Shown: positions 32,857 through 40,794 of the stretch, one piece after another
Layout of the letters: every line of letters starts with the position of its first letter
Position numbering within the stretch: the stretch's first letter is position 1
Assembly (NCBI RefSeq): GCF_000015825.1
Contig: NC_009051.1
Span: 1,978,695 to 2,042,694, forward strand
Direction: 5' to 3'
Source: Methanoculleus marisnigri JR1
GTDB lineage: Archaea > Halobacteriota > Methanomicrobia > Methanomicrobiales > Methanoculleaceae
DNA: 64,000 nt
Position numbers and translations under genes: made by a program
The notes under the pieces: model-generated
Seen by the model: only the letters and a program-made list of their open reading frames with translations
Told to the model about the DNA's origin: nothing
The model's database searches: none

Positions 32857-33286
32857 GATGATTCCCGGAACCGCCGTTACTCGAAAACGCTTCGCGTTTT
32901 CTCGAACTCCTGCCGGTCGCTCCGCTCCCGCCAGTCGTGGAAGATGATTCCCGGAACCGCCGTTACTCGAAAACGCTTCGCGTTTTCTCGAACTCCTGCC
33001 GGTCGCTCCGCTCCCGCCAGTCGTGGAAGATGATTCCCGGAACCGCCGTTACTCGAAAACGCTTCGCGTTTTCTCGAACTCCTGCCGGTCGCTCCGCTCC
33101 CGCCAGTCGTGGAAGATGATTCCCGGAACCGCCGTTACTCGAAAACGCTTCGCGTTTTCTCGAACTCCTGCCGGTCGCTCCGCTCCCGCCAGTCGTGGAA
33201 GATGATTCCCGGAACCGCCGTTACTCGAAAACGCTTCGCGTTTTCTCGAACTCCTGCCGGTCGCTCCGCTCCCGCCAGTCGTTCAA
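32857..33286 (+). repeat. Tandem array, five 86-bp units
   Basis: Five copies start at 32857, 32943, 33029, 33115 and 33201 and appear identical; the last diverges only at its final four bases. Each unit contains, on the minus strand, CAGGAGTTCGA, then an 8-bp stem GAAAACGC/GCGTTTTC with a GAA loop, then GAGTAACGG: the same linker-hairpin-linker module found elsewhere in the window. The reading frames through it are byproducts of the 86-bp period. The array sits between the kinase stop and the 3' end of the ferritin-like gene. No variable spacers, so not CRISPR. Confidence 0.93.
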
Positions 33287-33290
33287 AAAA
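33285..33290 (-). terminator. T-run after the ferritin-like gene
   Basis: Six T residues on the minus strand just beyond the ferritin-like protein stop, at the junction with the 86-bp array. Confidence 0.45.
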
Positions 33291-33296
33291 GAATAT

Positions 33297-34541
33297 TCAC
33301 CGGGCAGGCACCGCTGCCATGCCCTTCTCGACCCGGCGGGCCACTTCCTGCTTGACCTTCCGGATATTCGCCGCCTGGTCACGCTCCGCAAGGCTCGGGC
33401 CCGCTTTGGAGACGACCTCCTCGCTCGGGACGCCTTTTGCGTTCATGACGCGCAGGTAGCCGAAACTCGCCCAGCTGTCCGGGAGGTCGCGCATCCGCAC
33501 GAACTCCATGTTTTGGGGCGCAAGGTCGAGCTGGTTGTCGATGACGCTGTTGACGTAGTCCTTGTTCTCCTCGAAGACGACCAGGGGCTCGATGACGTCG
33601 GCCTTCACGACATCCATGATATCACGCCCCTCGACCTTCTGGATCAGCCGTGCACACTCATCGAAGTGGGTGATCTCCATCTTCATGAACTTCTCCCAGA
33701 TCCCCTTGATCCTCGGGTCGCTCTCGGTCTGGGCACAAGAATAGTAGAGATAGGCCTCGTTGAGCTCGATCATCGCCATCTTCTCGAGCATCGTCTCGTT
33801 CGGGTCGCCAAGCAGCCCGTACTGGGTCACGTGCTGCTCCTCGATCTCCGCGATCTCCGCGTAGAGCTGCCGCGCAATCTCGTCGGGATACATGAACCCG
33901 TGCGACCGGTAGTAGAGCATCGTCTGCTGCTCTCCGGCCGTGATCGTGATGTAGTTCATCTTCGTCTTGATATCGGCCGTGTCCTTGTCGTAGTGTTTGC
34001 GCATCGAGTCGTCGGGGTGGCGGTGCTCGATGCTCGTCGGCCGGCCCGGCTTGACCTCGGTCTTGCCCTGGACGATCGAGTCGGGGTCGCCGCCCTCGAT
34101 GTAGTCGTAGAGGCAGCTGTATCGGTAGAGGTGGTCGAAGTCCTCGAGCAGGGCAAAGTCCAGCGTCTGCTTCACGTAAGGATCCGGCTCGTTCTTTGCC
34201 AGGTTCGCGGTGAGGTCGACCGCCACCTGCTCGTAGCCGAGGGTGGTCTCGACGATCGACTGGTCCGCCGGGTTGAGCCAGTTGATCGTCTCCTGCTGCT
34301 GGGAGTCGATCCGCCGCATCAGGGCCATCGACTTCTTCACCTCGGGATCGGGGTGCATCCGCTCGATCGCGTGTGACATCAGGACGGCGTTGTTCTCGAT
34401 GCCGTTCATGAGGATGATCCGGGTCCGGGTGTAGGCGTCGACCGCCTTTTTGTCGTACGGGGCCGGAACCATATCCTTCCAGTTCATAGGCTGCTCTTCG
34501 ATAGGCATGCCTTCCATCTCGAATGGTTTGAATTGCGCCAT
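33297..34541 (-). CDS. Double ferritin-like (putative di-iron) protein
   Basis: A 414-residue all-helical cytoplasmic protein. The helices carry spaced carboxylate/histidine ligands: TTLGYEQVAVDL, LLEDFDHLYRYS (E-x-x-D-H), EIAEIEEQHVTQYG (E-E-x-H), MIELNEAYLYYSC and MEITHFDECARL (E-x-x-H). That suggests two ferritin-like four-helix units, each able to hold a di-iron site, possibly from an internal duplication. Candidate roles are oxygen/peroxide detoxification or iron handling; none is proven. The start at 34541 has GGAGG 8 nt upstream; ATG 34556 lacks one. An intrinsic terminator-like hairpin lies about 165 nt upstream on the same strand. Confidence 0.75.
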   Translation of the reverse strand: MAQFKPFEMEGMPIEEQPMNWKDMVPAPYDKKAVDAYTRTRIILMNGIENNAVLMSHAIERMHPDPEVKKSMALMRRIDSQQQETINWLNPADQSIVETTLGYEQVAVDLTANLAKNEPDPYVKQTLDFALLEDFDHLYRYSCLYDYIEGGDPDSIVQGKTEVKPGRPTSIEHRHPDDSMRKHYDKDTADIKTKMNYITITAGEQQTMLYYRSHGFMYPDEIARQLYAEIAEIEEQHVTQYGLLGDPNETMLEKMAMIELNEAYLYYSCAQTESDPRIKGIWEKFMKMEITHFDECARLIQKVEGRDIMDVVKADVIEPLVVFEENKDYVNSVIDNQLDLAPQNMEFVRMRDLPDSWASFGYLRVMNAKGVPSEEVVSKAGPSLAERDQAANIRKVKQEVARRVEKGMAAVPAR

Positions 34542-34706
34542 CTCGTCTTCCTCCATAACCCCCGCATATCCATCGGCACGGGCATCTCCGGCAGTACGGC
34601 GGTACGGGCGGTGAACCCTGCGGTCCACCCGCACACCGGAAAACCGGGGGGTTGCTCCCCATGCCGGTCACGCCACAAAAACCTAACGGCCGGGACAAGC
34701 AGGCAG

Positions 34707-34727
34707 AAAAAACGCTCTCCGAGAGCG
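34707..34727 (-). terminator. Intrinsic terminator-like hairpin in the upstream region of the ferritin-like gene
   Basis: On the minus strand a perfect 6-bp stem CGCTCT/AGAGCG with a CGG loop is followed directly by six T residues. No minus-strand gene ends here; the next gene downstream is the ferritin-like gene starting 165 nt later. It may be an attenuator in a long leader. The rest of 34542-34947 holds no gene I can support; the Hsp20 promoter lies at its right end. Confidence 0.5.
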
Positions 34728-34847
34728 TATCGACAGCCGCCCAACGACGTCCGGGGGATTATCCGGCCCGGCACCGTCCCGGGCCGCCGGGAAGACCGCA
34801 ACGTATACATCACCAGAGGCGCGGCTGCAGGAGGAGACCCCCGATGC

Positions 34848-34871
34848 GGGGCACCCGGGTACAAAATGTTA
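34848..34871 (+). promoter_or_regulatory. Probable promoter of hsp20 gene
   Basis: GGGGCACCCG (34848-34857) followed by an AT-rich ACAAAATGTTAAG. The first element also occurs at 3015 and 43680. The hsp20 ATG lies about 80 nt downstream. Confidence 0.35.
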
Positions 34872-34947
34872 AGTATGCAGGCTCAAGAGGGAACGGCGGA
34901 TGGCGACCGGTCATCCGACGGCAACCTGACTGCAGGAGGCAAGCACC

Positions 34948-35382
34948 ATGACAGGGAGAGAAGACGACCCTTCCGGCCCCGGGCGGCGGCAGGATGAGGA
35001 TCAGAGAGAAGACGACAGGAAGAGGGGCCGCGACTTCCCGGGCCTCACCGCAGACTTTCGGGTCGACATTCTCGATCACGGCGACGAAGTGATCGTCGTT
35101 GCGGAACTGCCCGGCGCGGAAGAGGACGAGATCCGGATCAACCTGCCAAACCCCCAGACCCTGCGAATAACGGCGAGGCGCGCCGGGCCGGTCGAGGAGG
35201 AGCCGGAGACCTACTACATCCACGAACGCGGAGACGCCACCCTGAGCCGGATGATACGCCTGCCCGCGAGCGTGACGGAAGAAGGCGCCGAAACCGGATT
35301 CAAGAACGGCGTCCTCGAAGTGCGCCTGAAGAAGATGAGGAAACCGTCCGGGCCCGGCGGCAAACAGATCCCCATCGGGTGA
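34948..35382 (+). CDS. Hsp20/alpha-crystallin small heat shock protein
   Basis: A 144-residue ATP-independent holdase chaperone. After a charged, probably disordered N-terminus (about 35 residues), the alpha-crystallin domain runs FRVDILDHGDEVIVVAELPG to the conserved FKNGVLEVRLKK (the G-V-L motif) and ends with a short C-terminal tail containing IPIG, an I-x-I-type oligomerisation anchor. GGAGG lies 8 nt before ATG 34948. It sits between the ferritin-like protein and a trehalose-type glycosyltransferase, a stress-related neighbourhood (inference). Confidence 0.93.
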   Translation: MTGREDDPSGPGRRQDEDQREDDRKRGRDFPGLTADFRVDILDHGDEVIVVAELPGAEEDEIRINLPNPQTLRITARRAGPVEEEPETYYIHERGDATLSRMIRLPASVTEEGAETGFKNGVLEVRLKKMRKPSGPGGKQIPIG

Positions 35383-35404
35383 CGGGGACCGGAGGGGGCA
35401 CGCA

Positions 35405-36733
35405 TCAGTCCCGGGCCGCACACCCGGCCATCCGGGTCGTCACCACCTGCGGGTGGTAACAGATGACGCTGTCCCTGGCGGTGATCCTGCCGTTGACCAC
35501 CTGGTCGACGGCGGTGAGGTGATCCTGCACGCCCCGGGTGAGGAGATAGTACTCCCGCACGAACTCCTTGCCCCGTGCGCCCATCTCCACGGCCAACTCC
35601 GGGTTCCGGAGGAGATGGAGGATCCGGTCGGCGGTCTCCCGGATCGTCGAGACCAGGTAGCCGTTCCAGCCGTCGCGGATCTGGAGCGGTATGCCGCCGA
35701 CACTCCCGGCGACCACGGGCTTCTCCTTCCAGAGCCCTTCGGTCACCGTCAGCCCGAATCCCTCTTTGATGGACTTCTGGACGATCACGTCCGACGCCCG
35801 CTGGAGCGCGTTGATCTCGCGGTGACTGTCCGGTGGGAGATCGAGGATATGGATCTCGGGATCGTCCTCGGCCGTCTCGCGGACCTCACGCAGGACGATG
35901 AAACACTCCGGGTCGTCGCACGCCCGCCCGCCGACGAGGACGAGCTGGCAGGGCATCTTCTGGCGGACCTTTTTGAACGCCTGGATGACGCCGACCGGGT
36001 CTTTGAAGACGTCGTACCGGGAGACCTGGGTGACGATCGGCTTTTCCGGGTCGATGCCGTATTTCGCGAGGGTTGCATCGATCTCGGATAAGGGGAGGTC
36101 GCGGTTCTTCTCGGACAAGGGATCGATGAACGGCGGGATGATGAAACTCGGCACGTTCCAGAGGGGAAGATACTGGAAACTGGAGAATACCCCGGCGTGA
36201 TACTTTTCGACCAGCCTTCGTAAGATGTTGCCGATGCTCCCGACGGTCGCGGTGGGTACCGTCTCCAGCTGGACGTGACACCGCCAGAGCAGCCTCTTTC
36301 GCTCGAGTTCCCGGTTCGTCAGGAATTCGACGAGGCCGAGCGGCTGGGGATCGTGGATGGTCACGACATCGGAATCATCCTCGATCAACCCTTCGTTCTG
36401 CCGCTGGGCCTCCCAGTAGGTCTCGATCATCGCCGGTGAGAAACCGCCCCCCCGGCCCTGGAGGAAGTTGTGGAGCGTCTTTGTCACGTCGAAGAACGCC
36501 GGTTCGGCTTCCATGACGCTCCAGGTCGTCTCGAGGCCGAGCGCGTTGAGAAACGGAACGTACGAGATCAGGATCTCCGAGACGCCGCCGCCGTAGCGGG
36601 TCGAGTTGATCTCCTGGAGCCTGACGCCGGAGAGACGCCCGGCAAGTTCCTCGATCGCTGAAAACTGTTTTGTACCCACGATTCGCTGGTATTCCCTGAG
36701 GGAGGGATACCCGGGGAGATCCGTAACGATCAT
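35405..36733 (-). CDS. Trehalose synthase (TreT-type) glycosyltransferase, GT4 family
   Basis: A 442-residue GT-B glycosyltransferase resembling TreT, which joins NDP-glucose and glucose into trehalose. Landmarks are STRYGGGVSEILISYVPFL near residue 45 (nucleotide-sugar site), TIHDPQPLGLV near 125, YHAGVFSSFQYLPL, then the GT4 donor-binding region VTQVSRYDVFKDPVGVIQAF and the E-x7-E-like KEGFGLTVTEGLWKEKPVVA followed by GGIPLQI. These fit the TreT/trehalose phosphorylase-like clade; substrate is inferred. ATG 36733 is preferred to an in-frame TTG at 36754. Its 3' end converges with hsp20, 22 nt apart. Trehalose would be a compatible solute or thermoprotectant. Confidence 0.82.
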   Translation of the reverse strand: MIVTDLPGYPSLREYQRIVGTKQFSAIEELAGRLSGVRLQEINSTRYGGGVSEILISYVPFLNALGLETTWSVMEAEPAFFDVTKTLHNFLQGRGGGFSPAMIETYWEAQRQNEGLIEDDSDVVTIHDPQPLGLVEFLTNRELERKRLLWRCHVQLETVPTATVGSIGNILRRLVEKYHAGVFSSFQYLPLWNVPSFIIPPFIDPLSEKNRDLPLSEIDATLAKYGIDPEKPIVTQVSRYDVFKDPVGVIQAFKKVRQKMPCQLVLVGGRACDDPECFIVLREVRETAEDDPEIHILDLPPDSHREINALQRASDVIVQKSIKEGFGLTVTEGLWKEKPVVAGSVGGIPLQIRDGWNGYLVSTIRETADRILHLLRNPELAVEMGARGKEFVREYYLLTRGVQDHLTAVDQVVNGRITARDSVICYHPQVVTTRMAGCAARD

Positions 36734-36836
36734 GAGAGGAACACTACCCGGCAATACGCACCCAACCGATAAAATGCCTTTCGGTGGGAGATGCGCAAAC
36801 CCGGGAAGATGCCGCGGGGATGCGTGCTAACAGAGG

Positions 36837-37262
36837 TTACTCGCTTTTGATCTCGAGGGTACGGCGAGCGTCGTCGTCCGTGCGAGAAGAGGCGTCCCGG
36901 GGGAGAGCCCTCTCCAGGGCAGCCTTCAACTCGGCAAGAGAGATGGGCTTTTCCAGGACACCGACGATGTCGTCCGCGTATCTCGAATACTCTTCCGGCC
37001 AGACATGTTTTGCGGTGAAGAGCAAGACCGGGATATCCTTGTATTCGTCATTCCGTTTTAGTTCTTCCAGGAACTGCCATCCGTCTATGGGAGACATCAT
37101 CACGTCGAGAATGATGAGCGCGGGCTTCTCTTTCTTGATTGCCCGCAACGCATCCCATCCGTTGTGAACCAGGAGCGGTTCGCGGTTGATCTTCTTGAGC
37201 AGCAGTTCCATTACTTCCAGCGTCGGCAGGTCATCGTCAACGACCATAATCTTGTTTCCCAA
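36837..37262 (-). CDS. Response regulator, receiver domain only
   Basis: A 141-residue CheY-like receiver with a short acidic tail and no output domain. It has the acidic pocket VVDDD, phosphoacceptor aspartate in ALIILDVMMSPIDGW (near residue 54), the conserved threonine in VLLFTAK and lysine in VLEKPIS. The start is a TTG at 37262 preceded by GGGAGG at 8 nt; the first ATG (37247) has no usable ribosome site. It follows the histidine kinase gene by 3 nt, so the two form a two-component pair whose output probably passes by protein-protein contact. Confidence 0.88.
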   Translation of the reverse strand: MGNKIMVVDDDLPTLEVMELLLKKINREPLLVHNGWDALRAIKKEKPALIILDVMMSPIDGWQFLEELKRNDEYKDIPVLLFTAKHVWPEEYSRYADDIVGVLEKPISLAELKAALERALPRDASSRTDDDARRTLEIKSE

Positions 37263-37265
37263 AAC

Positions 37266-39038
37266 TCATACCTCCCTTGGTATCCTGATGGTGAAGGTGC
37301 TCCCTTCGCCCACCTCACTCGTCACCGTTATATCCCCTCCATGCAGCAGGACATACTTGTTTGCGATCGAGAGCCCAAGGCCGGTGCTGCCGCCCCTGTG
37401 ATCCGGTTTTGCGTCTCCGATGTAGAACGGCTCAAAGATCGATTCGATAATATCCTCGGGGATACCGATGCCATTATCACGCACCATAATATAATGGTTC
37501 TCATTTGATCTCGTATACCGGATCCATACATCCTCTGGCGGTTCATTATACTTAACGGCATTCGATACCAGTCCTGCCACCGCCATGGAAAGCCTGTCGG
37601 GATCTCCCAGGATATGGACATTATCGGGTATTTCGTTATAAATCTGGACACTTTGTTCGTATTCGCCTTCCGAGACGACGGCGTCGACGAGGTCGCGGAG
37701 CGGGATGTCCCGAACGGTCAGGTCGACGTAGTCCATCGTAAGCAGACTGAGCTCGACCACCCTCTCCACCACCGCCTGCTCCTGATCGGCGCACCCAAGG
37801 CAGGTCTTGAGGGTCTCTTCCGTCTTCTTCGTGAGGCCGTAATAACCGGGATCTTCGACGATCATCTGGAGATAACCGACGAGCGGCTGCAACGGGGTGC
37901 GTAATTCGTGGGAAAGCCTGGTGATGAGCCCTTTCCACTGTTCAACCTCCCAGGAGAGCTGCCTGCACGCAAGCCTCTGCCGCCGCACCTCGGTGGTGTC
38001 CCGCGCCGACCCCACGATGCCGGTGAACGCGCCGTCCACCCCGTTATACGGGGCGATTGTAACGGAAAAGGTGTGCCGGGCGCCTGCTATTTCCAGGTCG
38101 AGGTCATAACAGGCGTTCTTCTGCTCCTCGATCGCCTTCCGGATCCGCTCCATGTTCTGCGCGGCAAGGTCGGCGGGCAGGAGGGCGTCCACGCCCTTCC
38201 CGACGATCTCTTCGGGAGAAATCCCATACTCGGGCGCACGAACCCAGGAGAAGTGCAGGATGCAGCCCGCGGCATCCTGCATGAAGAAGATATCGTTTGT
38301 CTGCCGGATGAGTTCCATCAGCCGCCCGTTCGACCGGATGAGTTCGTTGTTCTCGCCGAGAAGCCTGCCGGTGTCCACAACCGTGCATTCGAAGAGGTTC
38401 TCGGAGCGAAGGAGCCTGCAGGAGAGAAGAACCCTCCGTGCATCGCCGTTGTGCGCATAAAACGTCATCTCCACGTTTCCGACGTAGCCTTCCCGCTTCA
38501 TCTCCTCGATGAACCGGGCCTTGCCGGAATCGTCCGCCCAGAACGCCTCTGCCGGGATACCGATGAGTTCCCGGGGTGCGTAACCGAGCATATCCGCACA
38601 CTTTCTGCTGGCGCAGACAACACGGAGAGTTTCAGGGTCGCAGAGGAACCTTGCATCCCGGGTATCCTCGACGATCCGCCTGCACCGGGAGGCAGCCAGG
38701 TGAGCAGCCTGCGAAAAGAGAGTTGTGGCCCCGAAGACCCAGAAGAAGATCATCGTGTGCAGCCCCGTCATCACGGGGTCGATGGCAAAGCCGAGTGCCG
38801 ACAGGTGCGCCCGGACGATCACAAACCCGGCAACAAGGAGCGCTGTCGCCCGGAATGCCTGCCGGGGGAACCAGAGAGCGGAAAGGAGTATCGGGATGCA
38901 GTAAATGAGGGGGCAGAAGAGCTGAGCGTTCATCGGTGCAGCCGCCGTGAGCATGAGCGACACCGCCGAGAACGATACCACCACAATCATCTTGACGATA
39001 TCCGTCCCGGTAAAAACGTCCTGTCGAAAACAACTCAT
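37266..39038 (-). CDS. Membrane-bound PAS sensor histidine kinase
   Basis: A 590-residue kinase. Four or so membrane helices occupy residues 15-125 (MIVVVSFSAVSLMLTAAA, LFCPLIYCIPILLSALWF, TGLHTMIFFWVFGATTLF). Two PAS domains follow (about 135-240 with DPETLRVVCASRKCADMLGY; 260-370 with NDIFFMQDAAGCILHFSW). The catalytic part has LSHELRTPLQPLVGYLQMI (His near 397) and HATPase motifs VSNAVKYNEP, DNGIGIPEDI and GGSTGLGLSIANKY. The ATG at 39038 is chosen because GGAG lies 4 nt upstream and a TATA-like CTTATATAC lies about 60 nt upstream. Cognate receiver protein is encoded immediately downstream. Confidence 0.9.
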   Translation of the reverse strand: MSCFRQDVFTGTDIVKMIVVVSFSAVSLMLTAAAPMNAQLFCPLIYCIPILLSALWFPRQAFRATALLVAGFVIVRAHLSALGFAIDPVMTGLHTMIFFWVFGATTLFSQAAHLAASRCRRIVEDTRDARFLCDPETLRVVCASRKCADMLGYAPRELIGIPAEAFWADDSGKARFIEEMKREGYVGNVEMTFYAHNGDARRVLLSCRLLRSENLFECTVVDTGRLLGENNELIRSNGRLMELIRQTNDIFFMQDAAGCILHFSWVRAPEYGISPEEIVGKGVDALLPADLAAQNMERIRKAIEEQKNACYDLDLEIAGARHTFSVTIAPYNGVDGAFTGIVGSARDTTEVRRQRLACRQLSWEVEQWKGLITRLSHELRTPLQPLVGYLQMIVEDPGYYGLTKKTEETLKTCLGCADQEQAVVERVVELSLLTMDYVDLTVRDIPLRDLVDAVVSEGEYEQSVQIYNEIPDNVHILGDPDRLSMAVAGLVSNAVKYNEPPEDVWIRYTRSNENHYIMVRDNGIGIPEDIIESIFEPFYIGDAKPDHRGGSTGLGLSIANKYVLLHGGDITVTSEVGEGSTFTIRIPREV

Positions 39039-39244
39039 GGGGCTCCGGTTCAGGCGCATAGACAATAGAGAGAATATCCCAGGAAATGTATATAAGCAAT
39101 TCGGATTCATCCGGCCGGTAAACAATAATGTTTCTGAAAAACAAGTGCAATTATTTGAGATTTTGGGGCGGGACTCGAATATTATTCAACCCATGAAGAG
39201 GGGCGGCAGGAGTTTCTGCGGGCTCGGTACTTCCCGAAAAGAGA

Positions 39245-39253
39245 GCATATATG
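39245..39253 (+). promoter_or_regulatory. TATA box of arfC
   Basis: GCATATATG is centred 29 nt before the arfC ATG, consistent with a leaderless transcript. Confidence 0.55.
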
Positions 39254-39277
39254 AAGATCGGCGTGTAACCCTAGATT

Positions 39278-39958
39278 ATGCGCCCGTTTGTCTTCGTCAA
39301 CATCGCCATGAGTGCTGACGGGAAGATCTCGACGAGAGAGCGGCGACAGGTGAGGATCTCGGGTAACGAGGATTACTTGCGGGTCGATCGGATCAAAGCG
39401 GAGAGCGATGCCATCATGGTCGGCATCGGCACGGTGCTCGCCGACAACCCTTCCCTCACCGTCAAGTCCCCGGAACTCCGGGCCGAAAGAAGGGCGGCCG
39501 GAAAGGATGAGAACCCCATCCGCATCGTGGTGGACGGCAGAGGAAGGACACCTCCGGACGCGGACATCCTCCACAAGGGAAGCGGGAAGCGTATCGTCGC
39601 GGTTTCGAAGAAAGCGCCCAAAAAAGCCGTGGAGGCCCTCCGGGAGCAGGCCGCCGTCGTCGTCGGCGGCGAAGAGACCGTCGACCTTCGCGGCCTGCTC
39701 GAAGAACTGCACCGGCAGGGCGTCCGACGCCTGATGGTCGAGGGGGGCGGGACGCTGATCTGGACACTCTTTGAGCAGGGGCTCGTCGACGAACTCCAGG
39801 CGTTCGTCGGAAACATCGTCATCGGCGGGAAAGAGGCTCCCACACCGACCGACGGCGCCGGTTTTCTCCGGGAGGAAGATTTTCCACGGTTACGGATCAT
39901 CGAGGCCGTCCGGTTCGACGACGGCCTGCTCGTGCGGTGGGAAGTGGAGAGAACGTGA
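39278..39958 (+). CDS. arfC: 2,5-diamino-6-(ribosylamino)-4(3H)-pyrimidinone 5'-phosphate reductase
   Basis: A 226-residue RibD-C/dihydrofolate-reductase-like enzyme of the archaeal/fungal riboflavin (and F420) route that reduces the ribosyl side chain before deamination. It begins RPFVFVNIAMSADGKISTRE, has DAIMVGIGTVLADNPSLTV and the NADPH-site GVRRLMVEGGGTLIW, all typical. No deaminase domain is fused, as expected for archaea. The TATA box at 39245 suggests a leaderless mRNA. It stands alone, with no other riboflavin gene nearby in this window. Confidence 0.92.
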   Translation: MRPFVFVNIAMSADGKISTRERRQVRISGNEDYLRVDRIKAESDAIMVGIGTVLADNPSLTVKSPELRAERRAAGKDENPIRIVVDGRGRTPPDADILHKGSGKRIVAVSKKAPKKAVEALREQAAVVVGGEETVDLRGLLEELHRQGVRRLMVEGGGTLIWTLFEQGLVDELQAFVGNIVIGGKEAPTPTDGAGFLREEDFPRLRIIEAVRFDDGLLVRWEVERT

Positions 39959-40054
39959 GGCGGGAAAGACTCCGCTCGATAATCATTTTTTCAACAATAG
40001 AGAAACGGAACCCGACCGCCTGCCCAGGCGAAGACACCCCCGGCCTGCCGATCG

Positions 40055-40061
40055 AAAAAAA
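40055..40061 (-). terminator. T-run after the lipoprotein gene
   Basis: Seven T residues on the minus strand 12 nt beyond the stop of the lipoprotein gene. Confidence 0.6.
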
Positions 40062-40072
40062 GGTTGTTTGGA

Positions 40073-40543
40073 TCAGGGGACTTCCACGATCTGGTCCCTG
40101 ATCTTGAAGGTGCCTCCTGTGACGAAGGATACGGTTATCTCAACCCGGTTCTCGCCTTTCGCGTGCTGAATGATGAACTCGTCGCCTTTTACGGGCTGCA
40201 TCTTTTCGGTGAGGACTTCCCCGGTCGACTTGGTCACGCGTACGTCGATATTCGTCACGTAATCCTGTCCTTTACCGCCGTTGAAGGTGATGGTGAGGTC
40301 GTGCGTGAACCGGGAGGGGTATCCAGGCTCGATCCCGAACTCAACCTCCTTGCCCGGCGGCGCCGTCTGCGTCGGGCCGGGGGTGAGGGAGACCGCGGTC
40401 GTCGTGGGCTCAGGCGTCTCCCCGATCGTCGCCGTCTCTCTCGGGGTGGTGGGGTCGGCGGGGTCGCCCGAGCCGGTGCAGGCAGCGGAGAGCGAAAATG
40501 CGAGCAGAAGCACAATCAGAGCTGATAGCAACCTGAAGTTCAT
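40073..40543 (-). CDS. Secreted lipoprotein with Thr/Pro-rich linker and beta domain
   Basis: A 156-residue extracellular protein. MNFRLLSALIVLLLAFSLSA-AC is a lipoprotein-type signal with the lipid-modified cysteine at about residue 22. Residues 25-65 are rich in Thr, Pro and Ser (PTTPRETATIGETPEPTTTA), a probable glycosylated stalk through the S-layer. The remaining domain (FTHDLTITFNGG, YVTNIDVRVTKSTGEV, NRVEITVSFVTGGTF) is predicted all-beta, Ig-like. ATG 40543 gives a normal signal peptide; an ATG at 40573 would add ten polar residues. Function unknown. Confidence 0.8.
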   Translation of the reverse strand: MNFRLLSALIVLLLAFSLSAACTGSGDPADPTTPRETATIGETPEPTTTAVSLTPGPTQTAPPGKEVEFGIEPGYPSRFTHDLTITFNGGKGQDYVTNIDVRVTKSTGEVLTEKMQPVKGDEFIIQHAKGENRVEITVSFVTGGTFKIRDQIVEVP

Positions 40544-40742
40544 AAAGGATTCATGCACATCAAGGTATTTCACCCTTTCGTCATGCTCGCGGCGTGCTGA
40601 GGATACAAGGGTATAAATAACCCACGGTGCTGCCGGCCCGGCGGCGCGACCCGGGGAAACCGCATCGGACCGAAGAGAAACGGAACAGAGGACAACGAGA
40701 TTTCAATTGGGTTTTGGAACAGGAGGCTTGTAGATCAGAAAG

Positions 40743-40751
40743 ATTTATATT
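40743..40751 (+). promoter_or_regulatory. TATA box of the glutamate synthase-like gene
   Basis: TTTATATTT lies about 48 nt before the ATG at 40795, leaving a leader of roughly 20 nt. Confidence 0.5.
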
Positions 40752-40794
40752 TGTTGGAAGGAACCTTCTATCCACATTTGAGAAGGTGCAACCG

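Noticed and set aside
32937-33205. Repeated small proteins (MEDDSRNRRYSKTL-type) in the 86-bp array
   Set aside because: They are translations of a tandem DNA repeat without ribosome-binding sites or coding bias.
32857-33286. CRISPR-like array
   Set aside because: All of each 86-bp unit is identical, with no unique spacers and no cas genes in the window. The same applies to the 52-bp and 55-bp arrays.
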